A program made the position numbers and the translations under genes. A DNA stretch of 64,000 bases, taken from Methylocystis sp. H62 (GTDB lineage: Bacteria > Pseudomonadota > Alphaproteobacteria > Rhizobiales > Beijerinckiaceae). Position 1 is the first letter of the stretch, and the number at the start of each line of letters is the position of its first letter. A model generated the notes under the pieces. The model worked only from the letters and a program-made list of their open reading frames with translations, searched no databases and was not told the origin of the DNA. Location: contig NZ_JADNQZ010000046.1 in NCBI RefSeq assembly GCF_015709515.1, forward strand, positions 48,486 to 112,485. Reading direction: 5' to 3'. Shown here piece by piece: positions 29,130 to 36,523 of the stretch.

Positions 29130-29468
29130 ACCCAGGAGAGCCTTTTCGGATCATGGACTTGATTGCGTGGTCCCTCGGCGACGGCTTCGGCCCGGCGGCG
29201 AGGCGTAGCGCCTCCGCCCGCTCCCGGTCACGTTTGCGCATCTTCGAGGGCTTCGGCGTAGCAGGGAGTAGCGAAATCGAGAACTCGTGGTTTGCATCTT
29301 CGCCGACACCAGGGGCCAATTTCAACTGTCGTAGTGCCCGCGATCACGCCCGCGCGGATGGTGGCAGAGGAAGAGCCTGGCTACGGCGACGGCGGTCCGA
29401 ACCGGGTGCTGTGGGATAATTCCGCCGGCGAGGCGTGCAGCGCAATTGCCGGCGTCCGCGAAAGGGGC
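29130..29468. other. Gap before the ArsR operon; no gene supported
   Basis: About 340 bases without a convincing gene. A reverse-strand frame of 67 codons (KMRKRDRERAEALRLAAGPK) has no recognisable family or ribosome site. The ArsR promoter lies at the right edge. Confidence 0.5.
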
Positions 29469-29512
29469 TTGACACTGGCCTTCTCGTTATATAATAAAGA
29501 AGTTATATAACG
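29469..29512 (+). promoter_or_regulatory. arsR-operon promoter with overlapping inverted-repeat operator
   Basis: TTGACA at 29469-29474 and TATAAT at 29490-29495 (15-base spacing, slightly short; alternative registers of the AT-rich tract are possible). The perfect inverted repeat CGTTATATAA (29485-29494) / TTATATAACG (29503-29512) with an 8-base spacer covers the -10 box, 11 bases before the arsR ATG. This is the arrangement expected for self-repression by an ArsR-family dimer. Confidence 0.8.
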
Positions 29513-29523
29513 AAAGTCGCGGC

Positions 29524-29862
29524 ATGCAGAATCTCGACGCCACCTTCTCGGCGCTGGCCGATCCGACCCGCAGGGCGATCCTTGCCCGTCTCGCCTTGGG
29601 CGAGACGACGGTGATGGAGCTGGCCGAACCGTTCGACATGACTCAGCCGGCTATCTCGCGCCATCTAAAGGTGTTGGAGGGGGCCGGGCTGATCATCCGC
29701 CGGATCGAGGGCACCAAACGCCCGTGCCGACTGGCGCCCTCGGCGATTGATGAGATCGATCAATGGCTGGGCACGCTGCGCCAAGCCTTGGCGAAGAACT
29801 ACGACCGGCTCGACGCCGTCCTGGCCGGAATGAAACCCAAGAAACGAAAGGCAAGACGATGA
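29524..29862 (+). CDS. ArsR-family transcriptional regulator
   Basis: 112 residues, winged HTH of the ArsR type used next to SRPBCC genes: FSALADPTRRAILARLALGE, TTVMELAEPFDMTQPAISRH and LKVLEGAGLIIRRIEGTKRP. No metal-binding Cys box (ELCVCDL) is present, so the signal is not a classical metal; in this subfamily the ligand may be bound by the co-encoded SRPBCC protein. The stop overlaps the SRPBCC start (ATGA). First gene of an operon of six. Confidence 0.93.
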   Translation: MQNLDATFSALADPTRRAILARLALGETTVMELAEPFDMTQPAISRHLKVLEGAGLIIRRIEGTKRPCRLAPSAIDEIDQWLGTLRQALAKNYDRLDAVLAGMKPKKRKARR

Positions 29863-30323
29863 GCAAGTTGATGCTGAAGACCGAAGGCGACCGGCATGTC
29901 GTCGTTGTCCGGCGCTTCGCGGCTTCGCCCGAGGCGGTCTATCGCGCCCATACCGAGCCGAAGCTGATCCGGCGTTGGATGCTCGGACCCGAAGGCTGGA
30001 GCATGCCTGCTTGCATCTGCGAGGCGCGTTCCGGCGGTAAAATCCGCTACGAATGGGCAGACGGCAAAGGCGGCGGCTTCTACCTCACGGGTGAGTTCAT
30101 CGCGCTGGAGCCGTTCAGCCGCATCGTTCACGTCGAGCGGATGCATCTGCCGGACGTCACGCCCGACAACCACATCGAAACGCGCTTCGAAGCCGACGGC
30201 GCCGGCACGCTGATGACCATGCGCATGACGCTTCCCGACGCCGCGACGCGCGACGCGATGCTCGCCACCGGCATGGAGCACGGCATGGAAGCGAGTTACG
30301 CGCGCCTCGAGGCCATGGCTTGA
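29859..30323 (+). CDS. SRPBCC (AHSA1-type) protein, copy 1
   Basis: 154 residues of the Bet v 1-like/AHSA1 helix-grip fold with a ligand cavity: VVVVRRFAASPEAVYRAHTE, PKLIRRWMLGPEGWSMPACI, CEARSGGKIRYEWADGKGGG, FIALEPFSRIVHVERMHLPD, and the long C-terminal helix MLATGMEHGMEASYARLEAM. It starts inside the arsR stop. About 80 percent identical to the copy at 30922-31386. The ligand is unknown; this ArsR-SRPBCC pairing is common but functionally little defined. Confidence 0.92.
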   Translation: MSKLMLKTEGDRHVVVVRRFAASPEAVYRAHTEPKLIRRWMLGPEGWSMPACICEARSGGKIRYEWADGKGGGFYLTGEFIALEPFSRIVHVERMHLPDVTPDNHIETRFEADGAGTLMTMRMTLPDAATRDAMLATGMEHGMEASYARLEAMA

Positions 30324-30362
30324 TTCCTCAATTCGTATCCTCACCGCACGAAGGTAACAACA

Positions 30363-30857
30363 ATGCTCGCTGCATCCCCCGTACATCACGGCACCGTTGT
30401 CGTCGAACAGGCGATTAATGTGCCTGTCGGACGCGCCTACGCCGCATTCGCTGACGCAAAGGAGCGAACCAGTTGGGCGGCCCCCACTGATAGGGCTGTG
30501 TTTAACTACGAGGAGGCAGATTTTCGTGTCGGCGGCCGAGATGTCGCTCGATGCGGAGCAAAGGACGACCCTCGATTCTGCGTTGAATCGCGGTACCTCA
30601 ATATCGTGCCTGAGCGGTGTGTAGTCACGGTTGAGACGATCAATGAGGACGCGAAGCCCCTCGCGGTGAACATCACGACCACTGAATTCGTACCCGATGG
30701 CCACGCCACGAAGGTGAAAGTAACTGCTCAGGTCATCTCGTTTGTCGGCGACGACATGATTAAAAACACAGAGGCTGGACACGCTGGTTCGCTGGCCAAT
30801 ATGGCCCGCTATCTTGAGCAAGCACAGCGAGATGATGAAGATGTTCGGGCAAGATGA
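30363..30857 (+). CDS. SRPBCC protein, divergent middle copy
   Basis: 164 residues, same fold but clearly different sequence from its two neighbours: VVVEQAINVPVGRAYAAFAD, RAVFNYEEADFRVGGRDVAR, CVESRYLNIVPERCVVTVET and a C-terminal AGSLANMARYLEQAQRDDED. AACGAAGGTAACAACA precedes ATG. The similar 5' context of this gene and the GyrI-like gene (both begin MLAA-P) suggests exchange of starts. Ligand unknown. Confidence 0.88.
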   Translation: MLAASPVHHGTVVVEQAINVPVGRAYAAFADAKERTSWAAPTDRAVFNYEEADFRVGGRDVARCGAKDDPRFCVESRYLNIVPERCVVTVETINEDAKPLAVNITTTEFVPDGHATKVKVTAQVISFVGDDMIKNTEAGHAGSLANMARYLEQAQRDDEDVRAR

Positions 30858-30921
30858 TGAGGATGCGATTGAGGCCCTTGCTGCTGGCTGGAATGAAACC
30901 CAAGAAGCGAAAATCGAAACG
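30858..30921 (+). repeat. Duplicated arsR 3' tail
   Basis: The bases just before the third SRPBCC gene (GGAATGAAACCCAAGAA and CGATGAGCAAG) repeat the end of arsR before the first SRPBCC gene (29827-29867). This shows that the second copy arose by a tandem duplication that took the arsR tail along. Confidence 0.85.
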
Positions 30922-31386
30922 ATGAGCAAGGTTACAGTGAAGGCCGAAGGCGACCGGCACGTCGTCGTTGTGAGGCGCTTCGCGGCTTCCCCCGAGGCCG
31001 TCTATCGCGCCCATACCGAGCCGAAGCTCATCCAAAGATGGTTGGTCGGGTCCGATGACTGGAGCATGCCCGTTTGCATCTGCGAGGCGCGTTCAGGCGG
31101 CAAAATCCGCTACGAATGGACAGACGGCAAAGGCGGCGGCTTCTATCAAACGGGCCAGTTCATCGCGCTTGAGCCATTCAGCCGCATTGTGCATGTGGAA
31201 CGCATGTATTGGCCTGACCCGACGCCGGAATACCAGGTCGAGACGCGCTTTGAAGCCGCCGGCGCCGGCACGCTGATGACCATGCGGATGGCGTTTCCCG
31301 ATGCGGCGGCGCGCACCGCGATGCTCGCGACCGGTATGGAGCACGGGATGGAAGCGGGCTACGTGCGGCTCGATGTCATGATTTGA
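30922..31386 (+). CDS. SRPBCC (AHSA1-type) protein, copy 2
   Basis: 154 residues, tandem paralogue of 29859-30323: VVVVRRFAASPEAVYRAHTE is identical, then PKLIQRWLVGSDDWSMPVCI and GGKIRYEWTDGKGGGFYQTG. Differences concentrate in the segment likely to line the cavity (WLVGSDDW versus WMLGPEGW; MYWPDPTPEYQV versus MHLPDVTPDNHI), which hints at a different ligand. Start ATG 30922 is set by alignment with copy 1; the longer frame upstream is the duplicated arsR tail. Confidence 0.9.
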   Translation: MSKVTVKAEGDRHVVVVRRFAASPEAVYRAHTEPKLIQRWLVGSDDWSMPVCICEARSGGKIRYEWTDGKGGGFYQTGQFIALEPFSRIVHVERMYWPDPTPEYQVETRFEAAGAGTLMTMRMAFPDAAARTAMLATGMEHGMEAGYVRLDVMI

Positions 31387-31427
31387 CGCCCCAATTCACG
31401 TCCACATGTCACGAAGGAGTGATAACA

Positions 31428-31892
31428 ATGCTCGCCGCACCACTGATCATCCAGACCACGGCTCAGATGGCGGCCGTCATTCGTCTCACTGTTCCACGCA
31501 ACGAGATGATGAAAGTGTTCGGCCCCGCCGTCGGCGAGTTGATGGCGGCACTCGCCGCACAAGGCGTGGAGCCGGTCGGCGCGGTGTTCGCGCATCATCT
31601 GAAGATGAGCCCGGACACGTTCGATTTCGAACTGGGCGTGAAAGTCTCGGCGCCGGTGAAAGCGGCTGGGCGCATGAAGCCGGGCGAGCTTCCTGCCGCA
31701 AAAGTGGCGCGCACGATTTACAGCGGTCCCTACGAAGGTCTCCCGTCGGCCTGGGGCGAATTCGACGCATGGCTGAAGGCAAACGGGCACGAGAAGGCGG
31801 AGAGCCTTTGGGAACTCTATTCCGTCGGACCGCAATCGACCCCCGACCCGGCGAACTGGCGCACGGAGTTGAACCGGCCGCTCAAGGTATGA
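31428..31892 (+). CDS. GyrI-like / AraC effector-binding-type small-molecule protein
   Basis: 154 residues from ATG 31428 (CGAAGGAGTGATAACA upstream). Single GyrI-like domain: LIIQTTAQMAAVIRLTVPRN, VFGPAVGELMAALAAQGVEP, GRMKPGELPAAKVARTIYSG and PYEGLPSAWGEFDAWLKANG, ending ELYSVGPQSTPDPANWRTEL. Stand-alone GyrI-like proteins bind or hydrolyse small cyclic molecules. The final codons overlap the start of the AlkD-type gene (ATGA), extending the arsR operon. Confidence 0.88.
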   Translation: MLAAPLIIQTTAQMAAVIRLTVPRNEMMKVFGPAVGELMAALAAQGVEPVGAVFAHHLKMSPDTFDFELGVKVSAPVKAAGRMKPGELPAAKVARTIYSGPYEGLPSAWGEFDAWLKANGHEKAESLWELYSVGPQSTPDPANWRTELNRPLKV

Positions 31893-32596
31893 CTCGCGCC
31901 GCAAGTTCGATGATCGCGCGCCTGGAAAATGTCGGTGCTCGGACCGTGCTCGCGTCACTCGAACGCGTCAGAAGTAAAAGTGTTCGTGACGCAATGTCAG
32001 CGCGATACGGCATCCAAACGAAAACGGCGCTTGGCGTCGCCATGCGCGATATGCTGGCGATCGCCAAGGACATTGGCGTAAACCATCGCTTGGCGTTGGC
32101 GCTGTGGGAGACCGGCTGATACGAGGCGCGAATGGTGGCATCAATGATCGATGATCCGGCGCTTGTCACTTCCGCTCAGATGGAGCGTTGGTGCAACGAC
32201 TTCGACAATTGGGGGATCTGCGACACCGTTTGTTTTAAGCTGTTTGACCACACGCCGCACACTTGGGCAAAGATTTGGAAATGGGCCGCCAGCGACAGCG
32301 AGTTCGTCAAGCGCGCGGGCTTTGCACTCCTTTGGGCTCTGAGCTTGCATGACAAGTCTGCGGCAGACGAGCCATTTGTCCGGGCATTGTCACTGGTAGA
32401 ACGCGAAGCGAGCGATGATCGACGCCTGGTTAAGCAAGCCGCGAGCATGGCCTTGAAGGCCATCGGCAAACGAAACCCTTCGCTCAATCAGGCCGCGCTT
32501 GCGGTGGCGAGAGATTTGGCGCGTTCGCCGGATGTCCCATCAAGCTGGGTCGGAAAGGACGCGGCCAAGTGGCTCGTCCGCAATCAAGCTACATGA
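31889..32596 (+). pseudogene. DNA alkylation repair (AlkD/HEAT) protein with one in-frame nonsense codon
   Basis: Two halves in one frame: MTRAASSMIARLENVGARTV ... NHRLALALWETG, then TGA at 32117-32119, then YEARMVASMIDDPALVTSAQ, CNDFDNWGICDTVCFKLFDH and TPHTWAKIWKWAASDSEFVK. AlkD-like HEAT-repeat glycosylases have WxTGWYEAR at this spot, so TGG (Trp) has become TGA. Everything else appears preserved, so the loss is recent, or the downstream ATG at 32132 may still make a truncated protein. In the arsR operon. Confidence 0.85.
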
Positions 32597-32627
32597 CAAA
32601 CTTCCATCACGGAGTGCAGCGACCAAT

Positions 32628-33833
32628 ATGACGAACACCCCCTCGACACTGGCGGAACTCAACGCCGCCTATACTCACGGCGCGCTCAATCCTGTTGATC
32701 TGACGAACGCCTCGCTGCACCGCGCTGAGGCCGAGAATGATCAAAGTCGCGCCTTCATCACGATCATGCGCGACAGCGCGCTTGAAAGCGCCGAGGCGTC
32801 TGCTAGGCGATACGCGGCCGGCACTCCTCTCTCCGTGGTCGATGGCGTTCCAATCGCCGTAAAGGATTTCTTTGACACCGCCGACACGGCGACAACTGCT
32901 GGCTTCCGCCATTTCGTACAGCGAGTTCCAAAATCTGATGCGGCCATCGTGCGCAGGGTGAAAGACATTGGAGCGACCATCCTCGGCAAATCGAACATGG
33001 ACGCTTTCGGACGCGGCACGACGGGGCTTGCCAGCGATTTTGGAGTGGTCCGCAACCCGCGTTGGCCGGAGCATGTGCCGGGCGGTTCGTCAGCTGGCTC
33101 CGCGGCGGCGATTTCGGCAGGCCTGGTCTTTGCCAGTATCGATACGGACGCAGCTGGATCGGCCCGGCTTCCCGCCGCTTGCTGTGGTATCACCGGTTTT
33201 AAGCCAACCTACGGTCTTCTCTCCGGGGAAGGAATTCTCGCAGACCAGCCCGCGGATGAGACAATCTTGACTTCCGCACACGTAGCGCTTCAAGCCCGTT
33301 CGGTCGCCGATATCGCACAGCTGCTATCGGCGTTGACAAGCCAGGCATTGTCAATGCGGGTGACGGCGATGAAGGTCGCGCGCGTATCGACAGCCCACTG
33401 GCACAAGTCGATGCAGCCCGCGATGGACGCGGCGATCTCGCAACTAGAATTATTGGCGGTGTGCGCAGGCAGCGTCGCGACGCCCTTGGAGCTGGCGGTC
33501 TTCGACATTGCAAACGTGACGCGTCACCGGGACAATTCCAATGAACTCCTGTTCCAAGATTGCGATATTTTGGCCTTGCCAACATTGGCGGAGCCTGTAC
33601 CCACCGTCAGTGACGCCGAAAGCAACAAGGAGATGGGCGTACGCGCCGAGAATGTATTTTTCGCGAACTACTTTGGGCTTCCGGCCGTGACGATACCTGT
33701 CGGATTTGCCGCAGACGGATTGCCGGTATCCCTCCAACTCGTAGGACGGGCCGGCCAAGACATGGAGGTTCTCGCCCTGGCAGCGGCGCTTGAGTTGCGC
33801 CTCTCCGGCGAAACCAGAGAATCCTGCGGTTAG
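32628..33833 (+). CDS. Amidase-signature family protein
   Basis: 401 residues. Amidase-signature landmarks: SVVDGVPIAVKDFFDTADTA with the catalytic Lys, SNMDAFGRGTTGLASDFGVV, and VPGGSSAGSAAAISAGLVFA with the cis-Ser. The nucleophile region DTDAAGSARLPAACCGITGF keeps Ser but changes the usual GGS to AGS, so activity may be altered. Total length is about 60 residues shorter than GatA-like amidases. A C-terminal ANYFGLPAVTIPVGFAADGL follows. Start ATG 32628. Possibly read from the arsR operon (30-bp gap). Substrate unknown. Confidence 0.88.
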   Translation: MTNTPSTLAELNAAYTHGALNPVDLTNASLHRAEAENDQSRAFITIMRDSALESAEASARRYAAGTPLSVVDGVPIAVKDFFDTADTATTAGFRHFVQRVPKSDAAIVRRVKDIGATILGKSNMDAFGRGTTGLASDFGVVRNPRWPEHVPGGSSAGSAAAISAGLVFASIDTDAAGSARLPAACCGITGFKPTYGLLSGEGILADQPADETILTSAHVALQARSVADIAQLLSALTSQALSMRVTAMKVARVSTAHWHKSMQPAMDAAISQLELLAVCAGSVATPLELAVFDIANVTRHRDNSNELLFQDCDILALPTLAEPVPTVSDAESNKEMGVRAENVFFANYFGLPAVTIPVGFAADGLPVSLQLVGRAGQDMEVLALAAALELRLSGETRESCG

Positions 33834-34013
33834 CGAAACAACGGCCCGCCCGGCGCGACCAGCCGGCAGTTCCCGCCTGTTGGCAGGCATTCCGGACTCG
33901 GCGCGCAACGAAGCATTTTTCGCCGGTTGCGGACGTTCTCACCTCAGCACAAACTAGTCGGACCCAAAGGCCAACCGAAGGTAGCCACCGCTTGATTTTC
34001 GAGGTGTCGAAGC

Positions 34014-34406
34014 ATGGAACGATTCACCGGCGGTTGCCTGTGCGGCGACGTTAGACTTGTGGCATCGGGCCCCCCATACCGGGTTGGTCTTTGTCACTGC
34101 CTCGACTGCCGCAAACATCATGGGGCCCTGTTTCACACTTCCGCAGTGTTCCCTCGGGATGCTGTCACGATCAATGGAGAAGCACGCGACTACGCTGGAC
34201 GGTTTTTCTGTCCGCGCTGCGGCTCGTCCGTTTTCGCGCGCACCGCAGACGAAATCGAAGTGAACCTGGGATCCCTGGATGCCCCTGACCTACTGATGCC
34301 AACCTATGAGCTCTGGACCATCCGTCGCGAGTCATGGCTGCCGCCGTTTCCGCTCGCGAGACGATACGACCGCGATCGTGACGCCACAGGTTGCTTTGAG
34401 GAGTAG
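34014..34406 (+). CDS. GFA-family zinc protein
   Basis: 130 residues of the glutathione-dependent formaldehyde-activating (GFA/CENP-V) fold. Zinc ligands are visible: CLCGDVRL, CHCLDCRKHHGALFHTSAVF and FFCPRCGSSVFA. Members range from formaldehyde-glutathione adduct formation to unknown roles, and most annotated GFA proteins are not proven to act on formaldehyde, although the methylotroph setting is suggestive. Isolated gene; 180 bp of unassigned DNA before it and 120 bp after it. Confidence 0.88.
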   Translation: MERFTGGCLCGDVRLVASGPPYRVGLCHCLDCRKHHGALFHTSAVFPRDAVTINGEARDYAGRFFCPRCGSSVFARTADEIEVNLGSLDAPDLLMPTYELWTIRRESWLPPFPLARRYDRDRDATGCFEE

Positions 34407-34526
34407 GCCGCACGAACGGTGCGAAGGCGCGTGCCGGCTTCGAGCCACCAGTGAATAAGCACCACGCCATTTCGACGATCCGCTGAGAAACGATATCCAC
34501 GAAGCACGCGACACCAGCAGCCTATG

Positions 34527-34844
34527 TCATCGCTTGTGCCAGCGGAGTGGTTTGGTCGCCTCTCGTGCAATGACGCCCTTCGCCTCCAAGTCGAGTTGAA
34601 CCGCCTTCTTCCACCAGCCGGCCTTGGCGCCTTGCGGAAACAATTCATCGGGGAGATGTGGAAGCAAGGCCTCTCCAATTTCCGCAGCTGTCATGCCCGG
34701 TGTTTTTTTTGGAAGAACCTTGAGAAAGGCCTGCTTCATGGCACCGTACTTATCAGCATCGACACGAACGATGCGCCCAGGAGACAGAACATTTTCGATT
34801 TCGACCTTTTGAGGTTTCGCCACAGCCACTTCAGATAGTCCCAT
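34527..34844 (-). CDS. Small conserved hypothetical protein (DUF6958-like)
   Basis: 105 residues: KVEIENVLSPGRIVRVDADK, YGAMKQAFLKVLPKKTPGMT, AAEIGEALLPHLPDELFPQG, AGWWKKAVQLDLEAKGVIAR and a basic end KPLRWHKR. The second half looks like a winged-helix (AEIGEAL ... WWKKAVQLDLEAKGVI ... RW). I recall similar uncharacterised proteins but cannot assign a function. Coding character is good. Confidence 0.7.
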   Translation of the reverse strand: MGLSEVAVAKPQKVEIENVLSPGRIVRVDADKYGAMKQAFLKVLPKKTPGMTAAEIGEALLPHLPDELFPQGAKAGWWKKAVQLDLEAKGVIAREATKPLRWHKR

Positions 34845-34883
34845 TTTAGAGTTGGCATCGTTGCGTCACCTCGCGGTGAGCGC

Positions 34884-34920
34884 TCATTCGCCGCTGAACG
34901 CCCGGTGCAGGGTTTCGGGG
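34884..34920 (-). repeat. Tail fragment of the alpha/beta hydrolase gene
   Basis: CATTCGCCGCTGAACGCCCG and the following bases mirror the 3' end of the hydrolase gene at 36934-36970 (CATTCGCCGCTGAACACCCG). It is an isolated scrap encoding about a dozen C-terminal residues (TLHRAFSGE-like), left by a segmental duplication. Confidence 0.7.
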
Positions 34921-34946
34921 GCTGGTGTTGACACCACGATCCAGGC

Positions 34947-35459
34947 TCATCGATGAATCAGCATTGCAATCCGGGCAGCAAGGAGCTTCGCCATAAACCT
35001 GAGGGGGAACGCCGGGTAACTGGGCACGTCGCTCGGAACGTCGTTGTTCTCGGGCTTAGACTTTGTTTGGATGCGCATCTGCAAGGGCAGGACATCTCCC
35101 TGAAACCGTGCTCGGTACACTGAAAGCCAATGCCCCTTTTCGAAGTTGAGGAACATGGCTGAATTGCAGCAGGTGGCGACGAGGCGGTTCGTGGCCGAAT
35201 TCTCTGTGATCTTGTAACTCTGCAATAGCTGGGCTCCTCTTGAGCAACGAACGCGATCCTTCCGGTAGAGAACGTATGCGGTCCCGCCATCGGGATCGCG
35301 AGCGGATCCTGCGTTCGGCAACGCTTCAATTTGCCGAGAGCCTTCCTGGCAATTGTCGCAGTAGCAGACGACGCTTGTGATGGGAGCGCCAATCGCTTCG
35401 AGCTCAACGCTTCCGCACGAGCACGAAGCAGTCGCAGAGGTCTTTTGAGGGCCGGACAT
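34947..35459 (-). CDS. GFA-like zinc protein (DUF6151 type)
   Basis: 170 residues. N-terminal Cys motifs SCSCGSVELEAIGAPITSVV then CYCDNCQEGSRQIEALPNAG resemble GFA zinc sites, with ATCCNSAMFLNFEKGHWLSV in place of the last CxxC. Middle: GGTAYVLYRKDRVRCSRGAQ. Likely a metal-binding fold of unknown role. A scrap of a paralogue's N-terminus lies at 36461-36523. The attC-like site lies 20 bases upstream. Confidence 0.75.
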   Translation of the reverse strand: MSGPQKTSATASCSCGSVELEAIGAPITSVVCYCDNCQEGSRQIEALPNAGSARDPDGGTAYVLYRKDRVRCSRGAQLLQSYKITENSATNRLVATCCNSAMFLNFEKGHWLSVYRARFQGDVLPLQMRIQTKSKPENNDVPSDVPSYPAFPLRFMAKLLAARIAMLIHR

Positions 35460-35479
35460 TAGTTACTCCTGTTCAGTGA

Positions 35480-35559
35480 TGCCCAACGTTCAAGCTCAGC
35501 TGACCGCGCAAGCGTGCAAAGCACGCTGTAGCGGGTCGGCTAGAGCGCAGGGTTGGGCA
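35480..35559 (-). other. Integron attC-like recombination site
   Basis: 80-bp imperfect palindrome. Outer arms TGCCCAAC (35480-35487) and GTTGGGCA (35552-35559) contain the 7-bp cores RYYYAAC and GTTRRRY. Inner arms GCTCAGCTGACC and GGTCGGCTAGAGC pair with one extra base on one side, like the extrahelical base of attC. The tip GCGTGC AAA GCACGC closes the hairpin. It begins directly after the stop of the NTF2-like gene at 35560, as the attC of a gene cassette does. No integrase gene is in the window. Other intergenic gaps inspected do not show a second clear site. Confidence 0.7.
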
Positions 35560-35937
35560 TCAAGAGGCAACCGGCGTCAAATGAGTCAGCGTGCATATCC
35601 ATCTGTCACCTGTCTTTACGTAGACATCCGTTATCCATTCGTCTGCACTGATCGGCGCGCCCTTGAATATGCCCGTGTTGCGACCGCGCCCAGTAACGAC
35701 TGCGACGTTTCCATAGACACGGACGCGTAAAATGTCTTTGGTCATGCTGTCGTGGCTCAGAATGCCTTGCCCGACTGCGTGCAGGAAACCGTCTCTGGAT
35801 ACCGGACCCACCTCTGGTGTCACCAACGTCCAGTCCTCGGAAATACAGGATGAGATCGCAGCAACATCATTCGAGATTACCGCTCGATTAAATGCCTCTT
35901 CTACCGCCGAGAGTTCCTTGAATAGGGTTTCGTCCAT
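35560..35937 (-). CDS. NTF2-like (DUF4440) protein, candidate integron cassette gene
   Basis: 125 residues from ATG 35937 (AGGAG 7 bases upstream; an ATG six codons earlier lacks one). NTF2-like fold: ELSAVEEAFNRAVISNDVAA, SSCISEDWTLVTPEVGPVSR, DILRVRVYGNVAVVTGRGRN, and VKTGDRWICTLTHLTPVAS with the typical final strand. Small monocistronic gene with its own ribosome site and an attC-like site right after the stop, the structure of a mobile cassette. The ligand is unknown. Confidence 0.87.
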   Translation of the reverse strand: MDETLFKELSAVEEAFNRAVISNDVAAISSCISEDWTLVTPEVGPVSRDGFLHAVGQGILSHDSMTKDILRVRVYGNVAVVTGRGRNTGIFKGAPISADEWITDVYVKTGDRWICTLTHLTPVAS

Positions 35938-35996
35938 CGTGTCGCTCCTCATCATTAACCAATGCCAAACGTATATTAGGCGTCATTCTCGCTAGG

Positions 35997-36470
35997 CTAC
36001 AGCACAGCCATGCTTGCCGCGCTGCAAGCTGCCGAGGCAACCGAGGCGAAGGTGCGCACATGGTTCCAGCGCACCCATTCGTGCAAGTATTTCGGCCAGT
36101 AGGCTGCCGCCTCAGGCGACCCGCTGGTCAAGCGAGCGAGCCGCTCATTGCGAGGCACGTTGAAGAACAGGGTGACGCCCAGCGATCCGACCAAATACAA
36201 GAGAGCCGCAGCGAGCAGCAGAACGGAAGGCGTACCGTTCCAGGGTGTGATGGACGAGACGGCACATCCAATTGAGAGCAAGCTTGTTCCGAGAAAGGCA
36301 GCCATGAACAGCGGGTTGATCACAACGACGTTGATGCGCTGCATAGCAGCAACACCCGCTGGAACCGACAGCTCAGACAACGCCTTCATCACGAAGGTCG
36401 AGAAGGCGAAGAACACTCCGCCGACGATGCCAGCACCAACGGAGGCTAGGAGCACGAGTGCTAAGAGCAT
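35997..36470 (-). CDS. DUF1772 membrane protein (anthrone oxygenase-like)
   Basis: 157 residues with four hydrophobic helices: LLALVLLASVGAGIVGGVFF, RINVVVINPLFMAAFLGTSL, SVLLLAAALLYLVGSLGVTL, and a last one at ASVASAACSAASMAVL. The sequence NVPRNERLARL and PKYLHEWVRWNHVRTFAS is characteristic of DUF1772, a family that includes anthrone oxygenases but is mostly uncharacterised. Overlaps the 3' end of a GFA-like scrap. Confidence 0.88.
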   Translation of the reverse strand: MLLALVLLASVGAGIVGGVFFAFSTFVMKALSELSVPAGVAAMQRINVVVINPLFMAAFLGTSLLSIGCAVSSITPWNGTPSVLLLAAALLYLVGSLGVTLFFNVPRNERLARLTSGSPEAAAYWPKYLHEWVRWNHVRTFASVASAACSAASMAVL

Positions 36471-36523
36471 ATGGGAGTGCCGGTCGCTTTGAGCTCGACG
36501 TTTCCGCTTGAGCCATCGGACAT
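36461..36523 (-). pseudogene. N-terminal scrap of a GFA/DUF6151-like gene
   Basis: ATG 36523 opens 20 codons (SSGNVELKATGTPI) that parallel CGSVELEAIGAPI of the gene at 34947-35459, ending at TAG. It lies between the VOC gene stop and the DUF1772 start. A remnant of a duplicated copy. Confidence 0.6.

Noticed and set aside
31889..32596. Selenocysteine at the TGA of the AlkD-like gene
   Set aside because: The family has Trp here, not Cys or Sec, and no SECIS-like hairpin follows. A nonsense change is the plain reading.
34014..34406. Naming the GFA protein as S-(hydroxymethyl)glutathione synthase
   Set aside because: Zinc-ligand motifs place it in the GFA fold, but most members have no proven formaldehyde role and there is no adjacent formaldehyde-oxidation gene.
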